Below are positions 1-8,236 of a DNA stretch of 64,000 nucleotides, one piece after another. Every line of letters begins with the position of its first letter. The first letter of the stretch is position 1. A program made the translations under genes and the position numbers. The notes beneath the pieces are model-generated. The model was not told the origin of the DNA and did not search any database. It saw only the letters and a program-made list of their open reading frames with translations. The stretch comes from Paenibacillus sp. VTT E-133291 (lineage in GTDB: Bacteria > Bacillota > Bacilli > Paenibacillales > Paenibacillaceae), in assembly GCF_002264395.1 (NCBI RefSeq), contig NZ_NFVA01000004.1, forward strand, positions 96,572 through 160,571, read 5' to 3'.

Positions 1-433
1 TCAAGAAGAGAATAAACAGCCAAAAAAGCGGACCATAAGATCTTTCAACATATCCACCATGCATAGGCAGTACAAAGCTTTGCTTTGGATTGACGATCAC
101 GCCTATTAAGATCAATGCTGCGACAATGTATAGGAGCAGCGTTTTCTTTTTTCGGAGAAGGTATGATTTTCCAGTTAGAAATATCGTAAAAAGAAGCCAT
201 CCAATCGTTAACAGTATCGAGTCAATAAAAGCGAGCTTCACATAAAACAATTGAACATCGGGATCAGCTGTAGTTTTGAGAGCGAATTGACAGAAGGGCC
301 ATAACATCATCGTGAAATGGAAAGTCAAGTAAACCTTATGTAAGTTAGTGATGGTTACAGTAACAAATATGTAGATGAATAGAACGAAAAGAACGAAGAA
401 TAATGATAAGTCAATCCATGTCATGATATTCAA
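1..433 (-). CDS. N-terminal 7TM sensor protein (partial, runs off left edge)
   Basis: Only the N-terminal ~144 residues are in the window; the rest lies left of base 1. Translation of the minus strand gives a very hydrophobic protein with about four membrane helices, separated by short loops, resembling the 7TM N-terminal sensor domain (PF16927 type) found on histidine kinases and diguanylate cyclases. A similar domain begins the complete GGDEF protein at 58700. The start is TTG at 433, eight bases after an AAGAAGGTG ribosome site; the in-frame ATG at 424 is 17 bases away and less likely. It follows the GGDEF-EAL gene by 39 bases on the same strand, so the two may be co-transcribed. The output domain (kinase or GGDEF) cannot be seen. 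Confidence 0.6.
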   Translation of the reverse strand, partial: MNIMTWIDLSLFFVLFVLFIYIFVTVTITNLHKVYLTFHFTMMLWPFCQFALKTTADPDVQLFYVKLAFIDSILLTIGWLLFTIFLTGKSYLLRKKKTLLLYIVAALILIGVIVNPKQSFVLPMHGGYVERSYGPLFWLFILFL

Positions 434-472
434 TTTGGTAACACCTTCTTATATAAAAAAATAGGTTCATCT

Positions 473-2194
473 TTATTCATTTATGCTCGAAACCTTCTCC
501 CACTCGGTTAGCAGCTCTTGTACACTCTGTGCGGACTGTGGCTTACTGAATAAGTAACCTTGAATTTTATCGCAGCCTTGCTCCTGTAGGTAATCGAGTT
601 GTACAGTTCGCTCTACACCTTCTGCAATAACACACATATTCATGCGTTTACCAATCATAATAATTTGTTCGACGAGAACGGCTTGATGTGTCCCTGTTCG
701 AATGGAATCAATGAAGGACTTGTCTATTTTTAATGTCGAGATCGGCATATGAGTAAGATAGCTTAAGGAGGAATAACCTGTACCAAAGTCATCCAAGGCA
801 ATTTTGATGTTGTGAGCTCTGAGTTCAGTCAGTTTGCTGCTCACATATTCGTAAGATTCAACCAGAACACTTTCAGTGATTTCTAGCTCTAAGAATTCAG
901 GGTCTAGCTCGTAGGCTTGCAAGGTGTCTAGCACTAACTCATTGAAATCGCTTTGCAGGAGCTGCAGCATTGAAATATTAACAGACATGGTCAGATGTGA
1001 TAATCCTTGCTCATGAAGACTTTTTAAAAAGGCACAGGCCGTTCTGAGCACCCACGCTCCAAGAGGAATAATGAGATGGGAATCTTCTGCTATTTTGATG
1101 AACTTATCCGGAGGGACCATGCCTAGTATAGGGTTATTCCAGCGCATAAGAGCCTCTAGTCCCGTCACCCTGTTCTGAGTCAGATCAATCTGGGGTTGAT
1201 AGAATACTTCCAGCTCATTTTTCTCTAAAGCATTATATAACTGCTTCTCAATGTTCATTCGCTCAGTGAAGGTATCGTTGAGCAGTTGATCAAAGACAAT
1301 AATTTGCCCCTTACCAGCGTCTTTGGCTTTATACATAGCGATGTCTGCGCATTTAAGGAGTTCCATAATATTACTTCCATGTTCGGGGTGAGCACTGATT
1401 CCGATGCTTAGGCTAACATGCAGCAGACTGTCATCCATCTCAATCGCATCTTTAAAACCGGCAATAATGTGGGTGGCTACGCTAGTTATACACTGACTGT
1501 TCTCAATAGAATATAAAAGAATGATGAACTCATCCCCGGCGAAACGATACACTTCCCCACTACTCCCAACCAGGGTCACCAATCTCTCACTAACCTTAAC
1601 AATTAGCCGGTCACCAAATTCATGGCCCATTGTATCATTTACATATTTGAAGTAATCAATGTCGATAAACATTAAGGCTGCAATGTTATTCCTTTCCAAA
1701 ATGTGAGGCCCATTCTCATAAAATGCTAATTTGTTGGGCAAGCCGGTTAATAGATCATGATACGCCAGATAATGCATCCTTTCTTCATTCATGGCTAGCT
1801 TCTCTTGATTCTCAATGAGCTGATCATATTGTTGTCTGAGTTCTTCTTCCGTAGCTGTGATTTCCTCATAGGCGGCCTCTAGATTTTCGTGGGCACTCAC
1901 CTTATCCCTATAGGCAAGATCCAGTTTTTTTTCGATCCGTTTAATCCGTTTCAGAGTACCTAGAATTAACGCAAAGATAAGCAAAGCTGTTATGAGGACA
2001 AAGAACCAGCCTTTAATTATATTACTAAGTCTTATCCACTCCGGATCTCGTGTAAAAGCGGAAACGGCTTTATCTGTTAAAGGGATCCATAAGCACCCTA
2101 TAATAAAATATATTACGGCGATTTTTAAGGAACCCCGAACAGGATTGAAGGATTGTTTGGATATGGAATTTTTGTGTTTATTTCTTTGAAGCAT
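473..2194 (-). CDS. Membrane GGDEF-EAL protein (c-di-GMP turnover)
   Basis: 573 residues. Two membrane helices (about 21-41 and 61-80) with a short external loop, a coiled-coil linker (about 85-140), a GGDEF domain (142-300) and an EAL domain (315-565). The GGDEF signature reads AGDEF (219-223), a permitted active variant. The EAL domain keeps EALMRW (347 on), the N/E/D metal-ligand segments SVNIS, LEITES and DDFGTGYSSL, the KID lysine region and AEGVE, so phosphodiesterase activity towards cyclic di-GMP is likely. Whether the cyclase half is active, or only senses GTP to tune the EAL half, cannot be told from sequence. It is first in a minus-strand pair with the cut-off 7TM sensor gene. Confidence 0.9.
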   Translation of the reverse strand: MLQRNKHKNSISKQSFNPVRGSLKIAVIYFIIGCLWIPLTDKAVSAFTRDPEWIRLSNIIKGWFFVLITALLIFALILGTLKRIKRIEKKLDLAYRDKVSAHENLEAAYEEITATEEELRQQYDQLIENQEKLAMNEERMHYLAYHDLLTGLPNKLAFYENGPHILERNNIAALMFIDIDYFKYVNDTMGHEFGDRLIVKVSERLVTLVGSSGEVYRFAGDEFIILLYSIENSQCITSVATHIIAGFKDAIEMDDSLLHVSLSIGISAHPEHGSNIMELLKCADIAMYKAKDAGKGQIIVFDQLLNDTFTERMNIEKQLYNALEKNELEVFYQPQIDLTQNRVTGLEALMRWNNPILGMVPPDKFIKIAEDSHLIIPLGAWVLRTACAFLKSLHEQGLSHLTMSVNISMLQLLQSDFNELVLDTLQAYELDPEFLELEITESVLVESYEYVSSKLTELRAHNIKIALDDFGTGYSSLSYLTHMPISTLKIDKSFIDSIRTGTHQAVLVEQIIMIGKRMNMCVIAEGVERTVQLDYLQEQGCDKIQGYLFSKPQSAQSVQELLTEWEKVSSINE

Positions 2195-2327
2195 ATGTCC
2201 CTCCTATATTAAGCATGAGATGCACGAGAGCTACTTGTTTTAGATCATTTCAACATATTTCATCAAAATCCTCTATTTGTCAGCGAGGTTCTGCAAATTT
2301 TAAGAATGAGTTTTTGGACAAGCTGAG

Positions 2328-2347
2328 GCTAGGCATTAATGCCTAGC
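2328..2347. promoter_or_regulatory. 20-bp perfect palindrome upstream of the flavin oxidoreductase
   Basis: GCTAGGCATTAATGCCTAGC is self-complementary over all 20 bases. It sits between the divergent GGDEF-EAL and oxidoreductase genes, 20 bases before an extended -10 element (TGTTATAAT, 2367-2375). A protein binding site is the simplest reading; no T-run follows, so it is not a terminator. Confidence 0.4.
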
Positions 2348-2366
2348 TATGCTTGAACGTAACTTG

Positions 2367-2375
2367 TGTTATAAT
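2367..2375 (+). promoter_or_regulatory. Extended -10 promoter for the oxidoreductase gene
   Basis: TGTTATAAT combines a consensus TATAAT with the TGn extension. No good -35 lies 17 bases upstream, which fits an extended -10 promoter and possible activator dependence on the palindrome at 2328-2347. Confidence 0.45.
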
Positions 2376-2422
2376 CAAACAAACAACTCGAAGAGAAAAC
2401 TATAGTTAGGGGGGAATCGTAA

Positions 2423-3481
2423 GTGGAAATAGGTATCAGTACGTTCGTAGAAACAACACCGGATGTTCAATCAGGGGAGTTAATAAGTCATGCACAGCGA
2501 TTGCGCGAGGTAGTAGAGGAGATTGTTCTTGCAGATAAGGTGGGCTTAGATATATTCGGTGTGGGTGAGCATCATCGAAAGGATTATGCTGCATCTTCTC
2601 CAGCAGTATTGCTGGCTGCGGCTGCCTCCCAGACGACACGAATTCGGCTGACCAGCGCGGTAACTGTGCTGTCCTCTGCTGATCCAGTACGTGTATTTCA
2701 GGATTTTGCAACACTTGATGGAATCTCAAATGGACGGGCAGAAATCATGGCAGGCCGGGGTTCTTTTATCGAATCTTTCCCGCTCTTTGGATACGATTTA
2801 AATGACTATGATGAGTTATTCGATGAGAAGCTGGACCTGTTGTTAAAAATAACGGCATCCGAAAAAGTAACATGGAGTGGAAATCACCGTCCAGCCATTA
2901 ATAATCTGGGGATTTATCCGCGCCCTGTTCAGAATCCATTGCCCGTATGGATTGGCAGTGGAGGCAATACAGAATCTGTAATTCGTGCTGGCCTGCTCGG
3001 GCTACCACTTGTGCTCGCGATTATCGGAGGAAGTCCGTTGCAGTTTGCTCCACTGGTGAAGCTCTATAAGAAAGCGGCGGCCCAAGCAGGACATGATGTG
3101 TCGAAGCTTCCGGTTGCCTCACACTCGCACGGCTTTATTGCAGAGGATAATCAGCTTGCGGCCGATATGTTCTTCCCCTCTACGCAGGCTAGCATGAATG
3201 TGATTGGTCGTGAACGTGGCTGGGGTCATTATAGTCGGGCGAGCTTTGATGCGGCACGTAGATTTGAAGGTGCTTTATATGTAGGAGATCCAGACACCGT
3301 TGCAGAGAAGATTATCCACCTGCGCAAACACGTAGGAATTACACGCTTTATGCTGCATGTGCCGCTAGGTACGATGCCTCATAAGGAAGTAATGAGAGCC
3401 ATTGAGCTATTGGGGACTGAAGTAGCACCCATTGTTCGAGCTGAGATATCGAGATGGGAAGCAGAGGTCGAAGCAAAATAG
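2423..3481 (+). CDS. LLM-class (luciferase-like) flavin-dependent oxidoreductase
   Basis: 352 residues, the usual length for single-component bacterial luciferase-like monooxygenases that use FMN or F420-type flavins in a TIM barrel. Visible family features include the N-terminal GISTFVETT strand, the conserved GVGEHHRKDYA segment (the EHH typical of this group), the RIRLTSAV strand and the PVWIGSGG segment that binds flavin phosphate. The GTG start follows a TTAGGGGGG ribosome site. Downstream, 69 bases away, is a RidA protein gene on the same strand, so they may form a small operon; RidA proteins often accompany flavin oxidoreductases of catabolic pathways. The substrate is unknown. Confidence 0.85.
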   Translation: MEIGISTFVETTPDVQSGELISHAQRLREVVEEIVLADKVGLDIFGVGEHHRKDYAASSPAVLLAAAASQTTRIRLTSAVTVLSSADPVRVFQDFATLDGISNGRAEIMAGRGSFIESFPLFGYDLNDYDELFDEKLDLLLKITASEKVTWSGNHRPAINNLGIYPRPVQNPLPVWIGSGGNTESVIRAGLLGLPLVLAIIGGSPLQFAPLVKLYKKAAAQAGHDVSKLPVASHSHGFIAEDNQLAADMFFPSTQASMNVIGRERGWGHYSRASFDAARRFEGALYVGDPDTVAEKIIHLRKHVGITRFMLHVPLGTMPHKEVMRAIELLGTEVAPIVRAEISRWEAEVEAK

Positions 3482-3550
3482 GATTGACCCTTTCTAGATT
3501 AACCAGTATGATCTTACCAATTATTGTACTGATGGGAGGAGGGGACTGAA

Positions 3551-4006
3551 GTGGCGGATCGAATCATAGCGGACAGGCTTGAGGAATTAGGTATTGTTCT
3601 ACCTAGTGCCAGTGAACCGGCGGCAAAATATGCTAACTACGTCATTGTTAATGGATTATGTTTTGTATCGGGAAAAGGCCCTGCCGGGCACCCCAAAGGC
3701 AAGCTGGGACAAGACTTCACCACCGAAGAAGGTTATCATTTTGCACGTCAGACTGGTATAGAGATCCTTGCCGTCCTTGAGTCAGCTTTAGGTTCCTTGG
3801 ATAAAGTGAAGAGAGTGGTCAAAATTCAAGGATTCGTGAATGCAGATCCCTTATTCGAAGAACATCATAAAGTGCTCAATGGCTGTTCGGATTTAATGCT
3901 GGAGGTATTCGGAGACAAGGGCAGTCATGCTCGTTCGGTATTGGGCGCTGTTTCTGTAAGGGATAATCTTCCCATTATTATCGATTCTATTTTTGAAGTG
4001 GAATAA
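3551..4006 (+). CDS. RidA / YjgF family protein
   Basis: 151 residues of the chorismate-mutase-like RidA fold. The N-terminal half has the family segment FVSGKGPAG, and the C-terminal half has the conserved arginine in ARSVLGAVSV followed by the closing strand PIIIDSIFEVE. In canonical RidA that arginine holds the carboxylate of the 2-iminoacid; here the surrounding sequence is of the longer, YjgH/YoaB-like subgroup, whose substrates are mostly unknown. GTG start after a GGGAGGAGGGG ribosome site. It ends in a good terminator and probably shares a transcript with the flavin oxidoreductase. Confidence 0.8.
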   Translation: MADRIIADRLEELGIVLPSASEPAAKYANYVIVNGLCFVSGKGPAGHPKGKLGQDFTTEEGYHFARQTGIEILAVLESALGSLDKVKRVVKIQGFVNADPLFEEHHKVLNGCSDLMLEVFGDKGSHARSVLGAVSVRDNLPIIIDSIFEVE

Positions 4007-4008
4007 CA

Positions 4009-4050
4009 AGAGGGCTGTGGCACCGAAAGGTGACCGCAGTCCTCTTTTTT
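4009..4050 (+). terminator. Rho-independent terminator
   Basis: A long stem with a GAAA loop (AGAGG..CTG..CACC against GGTG..CAG.CCTCT) followed by six T, directly after the RidA gene. Confidence 0.75.
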
Positions 4051-4074
4051 AAAAAATATAGGCTATGTTAAATC

Positions 4075-4620
4075 TTAATGTGGGACCGGGATTTCTTTTT
4101 CCATAACAAAATCATCCATGACGAATCCATGCCCGATATCCGCAATTTGCTCTCGTACGGTCCGGAAGCCTTTTTTCTCATATACCGCTATACTCGATTC
4201 GTTATGACGATTGACCGTCAGCCAAATATGGCTTAGGTTTCGATCTTTGCACAGCTTCTCAAGGAATGCCAACGCTTGGCTGGCATAGCTGCGTCCCCTG
4301 TACTCCTTGCCGATATAAAACTTGCTCAAGAAGAGCTTTCCCTCTTCTTGTCTGGCCGAAATATATCCGACTGCGGAGCCATCGTTATGGAGCAAGTAAT
4401 ATTCGTAGCCCTGATGCTGGATCTGATCCGTAATCGCTGGAACCGATTGGTACTTGTCAATCATGTAATCAATCTGCTCGATTGTAATAATGGAAACATA
4501 ATATTCGCGCCATATTTCTGCCGCCAATCGCGCAACCTCAGCGGTTTCTTCTGCTGTATTCACGTGTGAAAACATAAGCCTCATGACAGGTGCCTGCCTT
4601 TCCTGGATCTTTCGCTTCAT
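4075..4620 (-). CDS. GNAT family N-acetyltransferase
   Basis: 181 residues. The GNAT acetyl-CoA binding motif A is seen as the segment LSKFYIGKEYRGRSYASQAL (strand, then the RGRSYA phosphate loop), followed by motif B with WLTVNRHNESSIAVYEKKGF, where the asparagine-rich turn and the tyrosine are typical. The N-terminal region EVARLAAEIWREYYVSI resembles that of small-molecule or polyamine acetyltransferases. Convergent with the RidA gene. The acceptor cannot be named. Confidence 0.85.
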   Translation of the reverse strand: MKRKIQERQAPVMRLMFSHVNTAEETAEVARLAAEIWREYYVSIITIEQIDYMIDKYQSVPAITDQIQHQGYEYYLLHNDGSAVGYISARQEEGKLFLSKFYIGKEYRGRSYASQALAFLEKLCKDRNLSHIWLTVNRHNESSIAVYEKKGFRTVREQIADIGHGFVMDDFVMEKEIPVPH

Positions 4621-4654
4621 CCAATCAATAGAATATCATAAATTAATATATATA

Positions 4655-4714
4655 GAAGCGCTAGTCGCAACTAGCGAAGCATGAAAGGTAAGTAACGCTT
4701 CCAGTTGCTTTTGT
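4655..4714 (+). promoter_or_regulatory. Overlapping alternative hairpins upstream of the NlpC/P60 gene
   Basis: CGCTAGT (4659-4665) pairs perfectly with ACTAGCG (4670-4676) around a CGCA loop. The same bases can instead take part in a larger hairpin, GCAACTAGCGAAGC (4667-4680) with GCTTCCAGTTGC (4697-4708), which is followed by TTTTG. Mutually exclusive stems with a terminator-like second form suggest an attenuator in the leader of the next gene, but no aptamer is recognised. Confidence 0.3.
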
Positions 4715-4802
4715 GGGCTTCCACCAATAATTGTAACAGAACTAATTACCCTTTTTTTTAGTAATAATAATTGAACATATCAATCAACGAGGTGATGACA
4801 TC

Positions 4803-5837
4803 ATGAGGATTCATAAGAAAGCAACACTACTTGTACTACTTACATCTATACTCTATACAGTTCCAGCCCATGCGGCGGTGACGCCTCAGAATCAGGTTAC
4901 GGGCGTTTTTCTGGATGATCGGCAGCTTGAATTAGAGGTTCAGCCCTTGCTCATAAACGGTACAACGCTTATTCCCATGCGCAAGCTGTTTGAAGAACAG
5001 GGAGCAAAGATTTCATGGAACAACGATACCAAAACAGTTAAGGCCACTAAGGGAACGCTGCTGCTGACTTATCAAATAGGAGATTTAACTGCGAACAAAA
5101 ATGGACAAGTCTTAAGCTTAACCGTTCCGGGTCAGGTTGTCGGTGGAAATACGATGATGCCGCTGCGTTTTGTCAGCGAGGCTCTAGGCAGCACAGTGAA
5201 GTGGGAGGCCAACACTCGGACCGTCCGCATCTACTCAGCGATGAATTACGATACAACGATTCGTTATGGGGTTAACCTCCGCAGTTCGCCGAATTCATCG
5301 GATCAATCAGGTGTCCAGCAAATGTTGTCCGTAGGTGATAAAGTCCATATCGTTAGAGAAGTGGATGCTCTCTGGTTAGAAGTGCGGACGCAAGACAACA
5401 AGACGGGATACATATCTGCTAAACCGAAATATAGCGATTATACTAGTGAGTCGCTCGCTGAGAAGCAGGGAAACGAACTGCTTGCATACGGAGAGAAGTA
5501 TCTGGGAACCCCTTATGAATTTGGTGCAGCAACAAACCAGACGTCTACCTTTGACTGTTCTTCTTTCGTAGGGCATTTATTTGAGAACGTGTTGTCGGTG
5601 GATCTGCCACGTGCCTCTTATAATCAAGCCAAAGAAGGGAAGGAAGTTGGGATCACCGAACTGCGTAAAGGTGATTTGTTATTCTTTAGTGCACGTGGCC
5701 TCGACATTGGTCATGTTGCCATGTATGCGGGGAATAATCAGATATTGCATACGTATTCGAAGGAACAAGGCGTCCATTATGAAGCCCTGAGTGAGAAGTG
5801 GAAGAAGCGTTTTGTGACGGCCCGTAGAATGTTTTGA
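4803..5837 (+). CDS. Secreted NlpC/P60 endopeptidase with stalk and SH3 domains
   Basis: 344 residues. Signal peptide 1-24 ending AHA; a copper-amine-oxidase-N-like stalk domain (about 30-147, two repeats with NGTTLIPMRKLFEEQGAKI and GNTMMPLRFVSEALGSTV); a bacterial SH3-like domain (about 150-207); an NlpC/P60 domain (about 222-344). The catalytic triad is visible as Cys252 in DCSSFV, His304 in IGHVAMY and His316 in ILHTY. Such enzymes cut peptidoglycan stem peptides, usually gamma-D-Glu-diamino acid bonds. ATG follows GAGGTGATGACATC. It stands alone between a possible leader structure and a terminator. Confidence 0.9.
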   Translation: MRIHKKATLLVLLTSILYTVPAHAAVTPQNQVTGVFLDDRQLELEVQPLLINGTTLIPMRKLFEEQGAKISWNNDTKTVKATKGTLLLTYQIGDLTANKNGQVLSLTVPGQVVGGNTMMPLRFVSEALGSTVKWEANTRTVRIYSAMNYDTTIRYGVNLRSSPNSSDQSGVQQMLSVGDKVHIVREVDALWLEVRTQDNKTGYISAKPKYSDYTSESLAEKQGNELLAYGEKYLGTPYEFGAATNQTSTFDCSSFVGHLFENVLSVDLPRASYNQAKEGKEVGITELRKGDLLFFSARGLDIGHVAMYAGNNQILHTYSKEQGVHYEALSEKWKKRFVTARRMF

Positions 5838-5908
5838 TTGGGTAGCGATTAAGCTATAATGATCACAATGAAGCAAACAGTTCTATTTATTCCTCATAGA
5901 TTTCATCG

Positions 5909-5938
5909 AAACCACTCCATCCTAGGAGTGGTTTTTAA
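5909..5938 (+). terminator. Rho-independent terminator
   Basis: AACCACTCC and GGAGTGGTT around a six-base loop followed by five T, after the NlpC/P60 gene. Confidence 0.8.
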
Positions 5939-5995
5939 ATTTGGGGTATAATGGATGTAGATCATATAGTATAAACCTACAGGGGTGAAATATAG

Positions 5996-6691
5996 ATGAA
6001 GCGCATTACGATTTTGATTGCGGATGATGAGGCGGAGATTGCGGATCTTGTGGCTTTGCATTTGCAAAAAGAAGGGTATCATATCATTAAAGTATCCGAT
6101 GGGCGGGCAGCGGTGCAAGCTATTGACTCCCAAACGATAGATTTGGCGATTCTCGATATTATGATGCCAGGGCTGGATGGCTATGAGGTAACCCGTCACA
6201 TCCGGGAGCAGCATCATCTGCCGATTATCTTTTTAAGTGCGAAAACTTCTGATCTCGATAAGATCACTGGACTTGTCATGGGCGCAGATGATTATATGAC
6301 CAAACCGTTTAATCCCATGGAGCTAGTAGCCCGCGTTAATTCTCAACTACGGCGCTCTATACAATTCAGTCAGCCCGCGGCCATTCTTAAATCGGTCCTT
6401 GAAGTAGGTGGGCTGACGATTTCACCAGATGAGCATACCGTCACTCTTTACGGCGAGATAATAGACCTAACTCCGAAAGAGTTTGATATTCTGCATTTAT
6501 TAGCCAGTCATCCGAAGCAGGTGTTTAGCGCAGAGAGTATTTTCCAACAGGTATGGGGAGAGGCCTATTATGAGAGTGGCAACACAGTCATGGTACATAT
6601 CCGCACTTTGCGTAAAAAACTTGGAGAAGACATCAATAAGAACAAATTTATTAAGACGATCTGGGGCGTAGGATATACCTTTACTGGGTAA
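5996..6691 (+). CDS. OmpR/PhoB-family response regulator (VanR-like), no partner kinase
   Basis: 231 residues. Receiver domain 1-120 with the acidic pair at 10-11, phosphoacceptor Asp54 in LDIMMPG, the switch serine in FLSAKT and Lys103 in TKPF; winged-helix DNA-binding domain about 130-231 (LTPKEFDILHLLASHP, and VMVHIRTLRKKL as recognition region). The overall sequence is VanR-like, and vanY-vanZ genes follow. No histidine kinase gene lies beside it, which is unusual because VanR-type regulators are nearly always paired with VanS. ATG after AGGGGTGAAATATAG. A 124-base gap with possible promoter separates it from vanY, so it may control that promoter. Confidence 0.88.
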   Translation: MKRITILIADDEAEIADLVALHLQKEGYHIIKVSDGRAAVQAIDSQTIDLAILDIMMPGLDGYEVTRHIREQHHLPIIFLSAKTSDLDKITGLVMGADDYMTKPFNPMELVARVNSQLRRSIQFSQPAAILKSVLEVGGLTISPDEHTVTLYGEIIDLTPKEFDILHLLASHPKQVFSAESIFQQVWGEAYYESGNTVMVHIRTLRKKLGEDINKNKFIKTIWGVGYTFTG

Positions 6692-6815
6692 GACCACTGA
6701 ACTCTTATACATTTTAAGAAAAACTTTATAATTGTCCTGCCTTTTCTTTAAAGTGTCTTCGTTATTCTATTCCTATCAAGCATAAACGCTTTAAGGAAAT
6801 GGGAGGACATTACGG

Positions 6816-7670
6816 ATGAAAAAGTGGGGCTTTTTGGTGATTGTTGTGTTATTTCTTGGTTACGCTGCAGCTCGTTATTTACCAGATACGGGTAATTTAG
6901 CTGATAAGAATGATAAGATTCAAAAAGGATCGATTAGAAATAGCGATAGTTTAAAGGTAGTTACGCAAGATCAGGTATATCAAGGAGATTTATTGCTGGT
7001 GAACAAACAATATCCGGTACATGAGAACAGTGTGAAGTCCGATATTGTAACCTTATCTGATCAGAAGGAACTGGTTCAGGGCTACGGATTACTAGATACC
7101 TCGATTCGGTTGTCTGAAAGTGTAACCCATAAATTTATTAAGATGATTAAGGCTGCTGAGAAGGATGGCGTGAATCATTTTTTAATTAGCAGCGGGTACA
7201 GAGACTTTGAGGAGCAAGAGGAATTGTATAAGGAAAAAGGTTCAGACTATGCTCTGCCAGCACAATATAGCGAACATAATCTAGGATTATCGCTGGACAT
7301 CGGGTCGTCCCAATCGGAAATGAGCAAAGCACCTGAAGGCAAATGGTTGGAAAAGAATGCGTGGAAATACGGCTTTATTCTACGCTATCCGAAAGACAAA
7401 ACGGAGATTACGGGGATAAAATATGAACCTTGGCACTTCCGTTATGTCGGCTTACCGCATAGTGCGATCATTTATGAGAAGGGAATTGTGCTGGAACAAT
7501 ATTTAGATCTTTTGAAGGAGAATAGAGAAATTTCAACGGTTGTAGACGGCAAAACATATACGGTGAACTATTATCCAGTATCAGGATATACAAGTATTAA
7601 GATTCCAAAGGAAGGGCAATATAAAACGTCGGGCGATAATATGGACGGCGTAATTGTCACTACATTTTGA
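6816..7670 (+). CDS. vanY: VanY-type D-alanyl-D-alanine carboxypeptidase
   Basis: 284 residues with one N-terminal membrane anchor (about 4-21) and an extracytoplasmic peptidase M15B domain (about 95-235). The zinc-binding signature is intact: SEHNLGLSLD (His154, Asp161) and EPWH (catalytic Glu204, His207), with the SSGYRDFEEQ substrate segment before. These enzymes remove the terminal D-Ala from peptidoglycan stem peptides. About 50 residues follow the catalytic domain. ATG follows GGGAGG. It overlaps vanZ by one base, so both are translated together. Without vanHAX this is more likely wall maturation or teicoplanin-type tolerance than full vancomycin resistance. Confidence 0.9.
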   Translation: MKKWGFLVIVVLFLGYAAARYLPDTGNLADKNDKIQKGSIRNSDSLKVVTQDQVYQGDLLLVNKQYPVHENSVKSDIVTLSDQKELVQGYGLLDTSIRLSESVTHKFIKMIKAAEKDGVNHFLISSGYRDFEEQEELYKEKGSDYALPAQYSEHNLGLSLDIGSSQSEMSKAPEGKWLEKNAWKYGFILRYPKDKTEITGIKYEPWHFRYVGLPHSAIIYEKGIVLEQYLDLLKENREISTVVDGKTYTVNYYPVSGYTSIKIPKEGQYKTSGDNMDGVIVTTF

Positions 7671-8191
7671 TGAGTACGAAGCCTAAGAGCGAGTCTACTA
7701 TGAAATTATTGCTGGCAGCCGTATTTATTGTCTATATGTATTTCTTGATCCGAATTATTGTATTTAAAGGTGCACCTTTTAGCTTGCCATCACTTTGGGA
7801 ACAGGCTGGGCGTATGCTTGAACATCCCGACAGAATTTTTAATCGACAGGGCAACTATATACCTTTTAAAGAGATCTCGCGGGGGATAGAACATCTGTCA
7901 CTTTCAGATCCTTTTTCATCACTTAATTTAGTGGGCAATCTTCTGGCGTTTATTCCTTTTGGAGTCATTGTACCTATGCTGTTATCGCAAAAAGAAAGGT
8001 TATTCCAAAAGGTCTTCATGCTCTCTTTTGCGCTGAGTCTGAGCTTTGAAGCTACACAATTAGTATTGTATATCGGCACCTTTGACGTAGATGATCTGAT
8101 CTTAAATACTTGCGGTGGGGTAGTCGGTTACGCCATGTATAGAATGCTGGTTTCTTCTGGATTGTTTACAACTATATCGAAGCGGTGTTAG
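7670..8191 (+). CDS. vanZ: VanZ-family membrane protein
   Basis: 173 residues with about four to five membrane helices and the VanZ-like segments NYIPFKEI, NLVGNLLAFIPFGVIVPML and SFEATQLVLYIGTFDVDDLILNT (the F-E-x-x-Q and DVDDL motifs are diagnostic of the family). VanZ proteins lower sensitivity to teicoplanin and related drugs by an unresolved mechanism. The ATG at 7670 overlaps the vanY stop (TGATG), an arrangement for coupled translation; a TTG three bases earlier is a weaker alternative. No strong ribosome site of its own is visible. Confidence 0.85.
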   Translation: MSTKPKSESTMKLLLAAVFIVYMYFLIRIIVFKGAPFSLPSLWEQAGRMLEHPDRIFNRQGNYIPFKEISRGIEHLSLSDPFSSLNLVGNLLAFIPFGVIVPMLLSQKERLFQKVFMLSFALSLSFEATQLVLYIGTFDVDDLILNTCGGVVGYAMYRMLVSSGLFTTISKRC

Positions 8192-8236
8192 TATTTGTGG
8201 ATGGTAGATATAGACAGGAAATAGAAGGGGCATGGT

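Noticed and set aside
5996..8191. Full vancomycin-resistance cluster
   Set aside because: No vanS, vanH, vanA/B-type ligase or vanX gene is present in the window.
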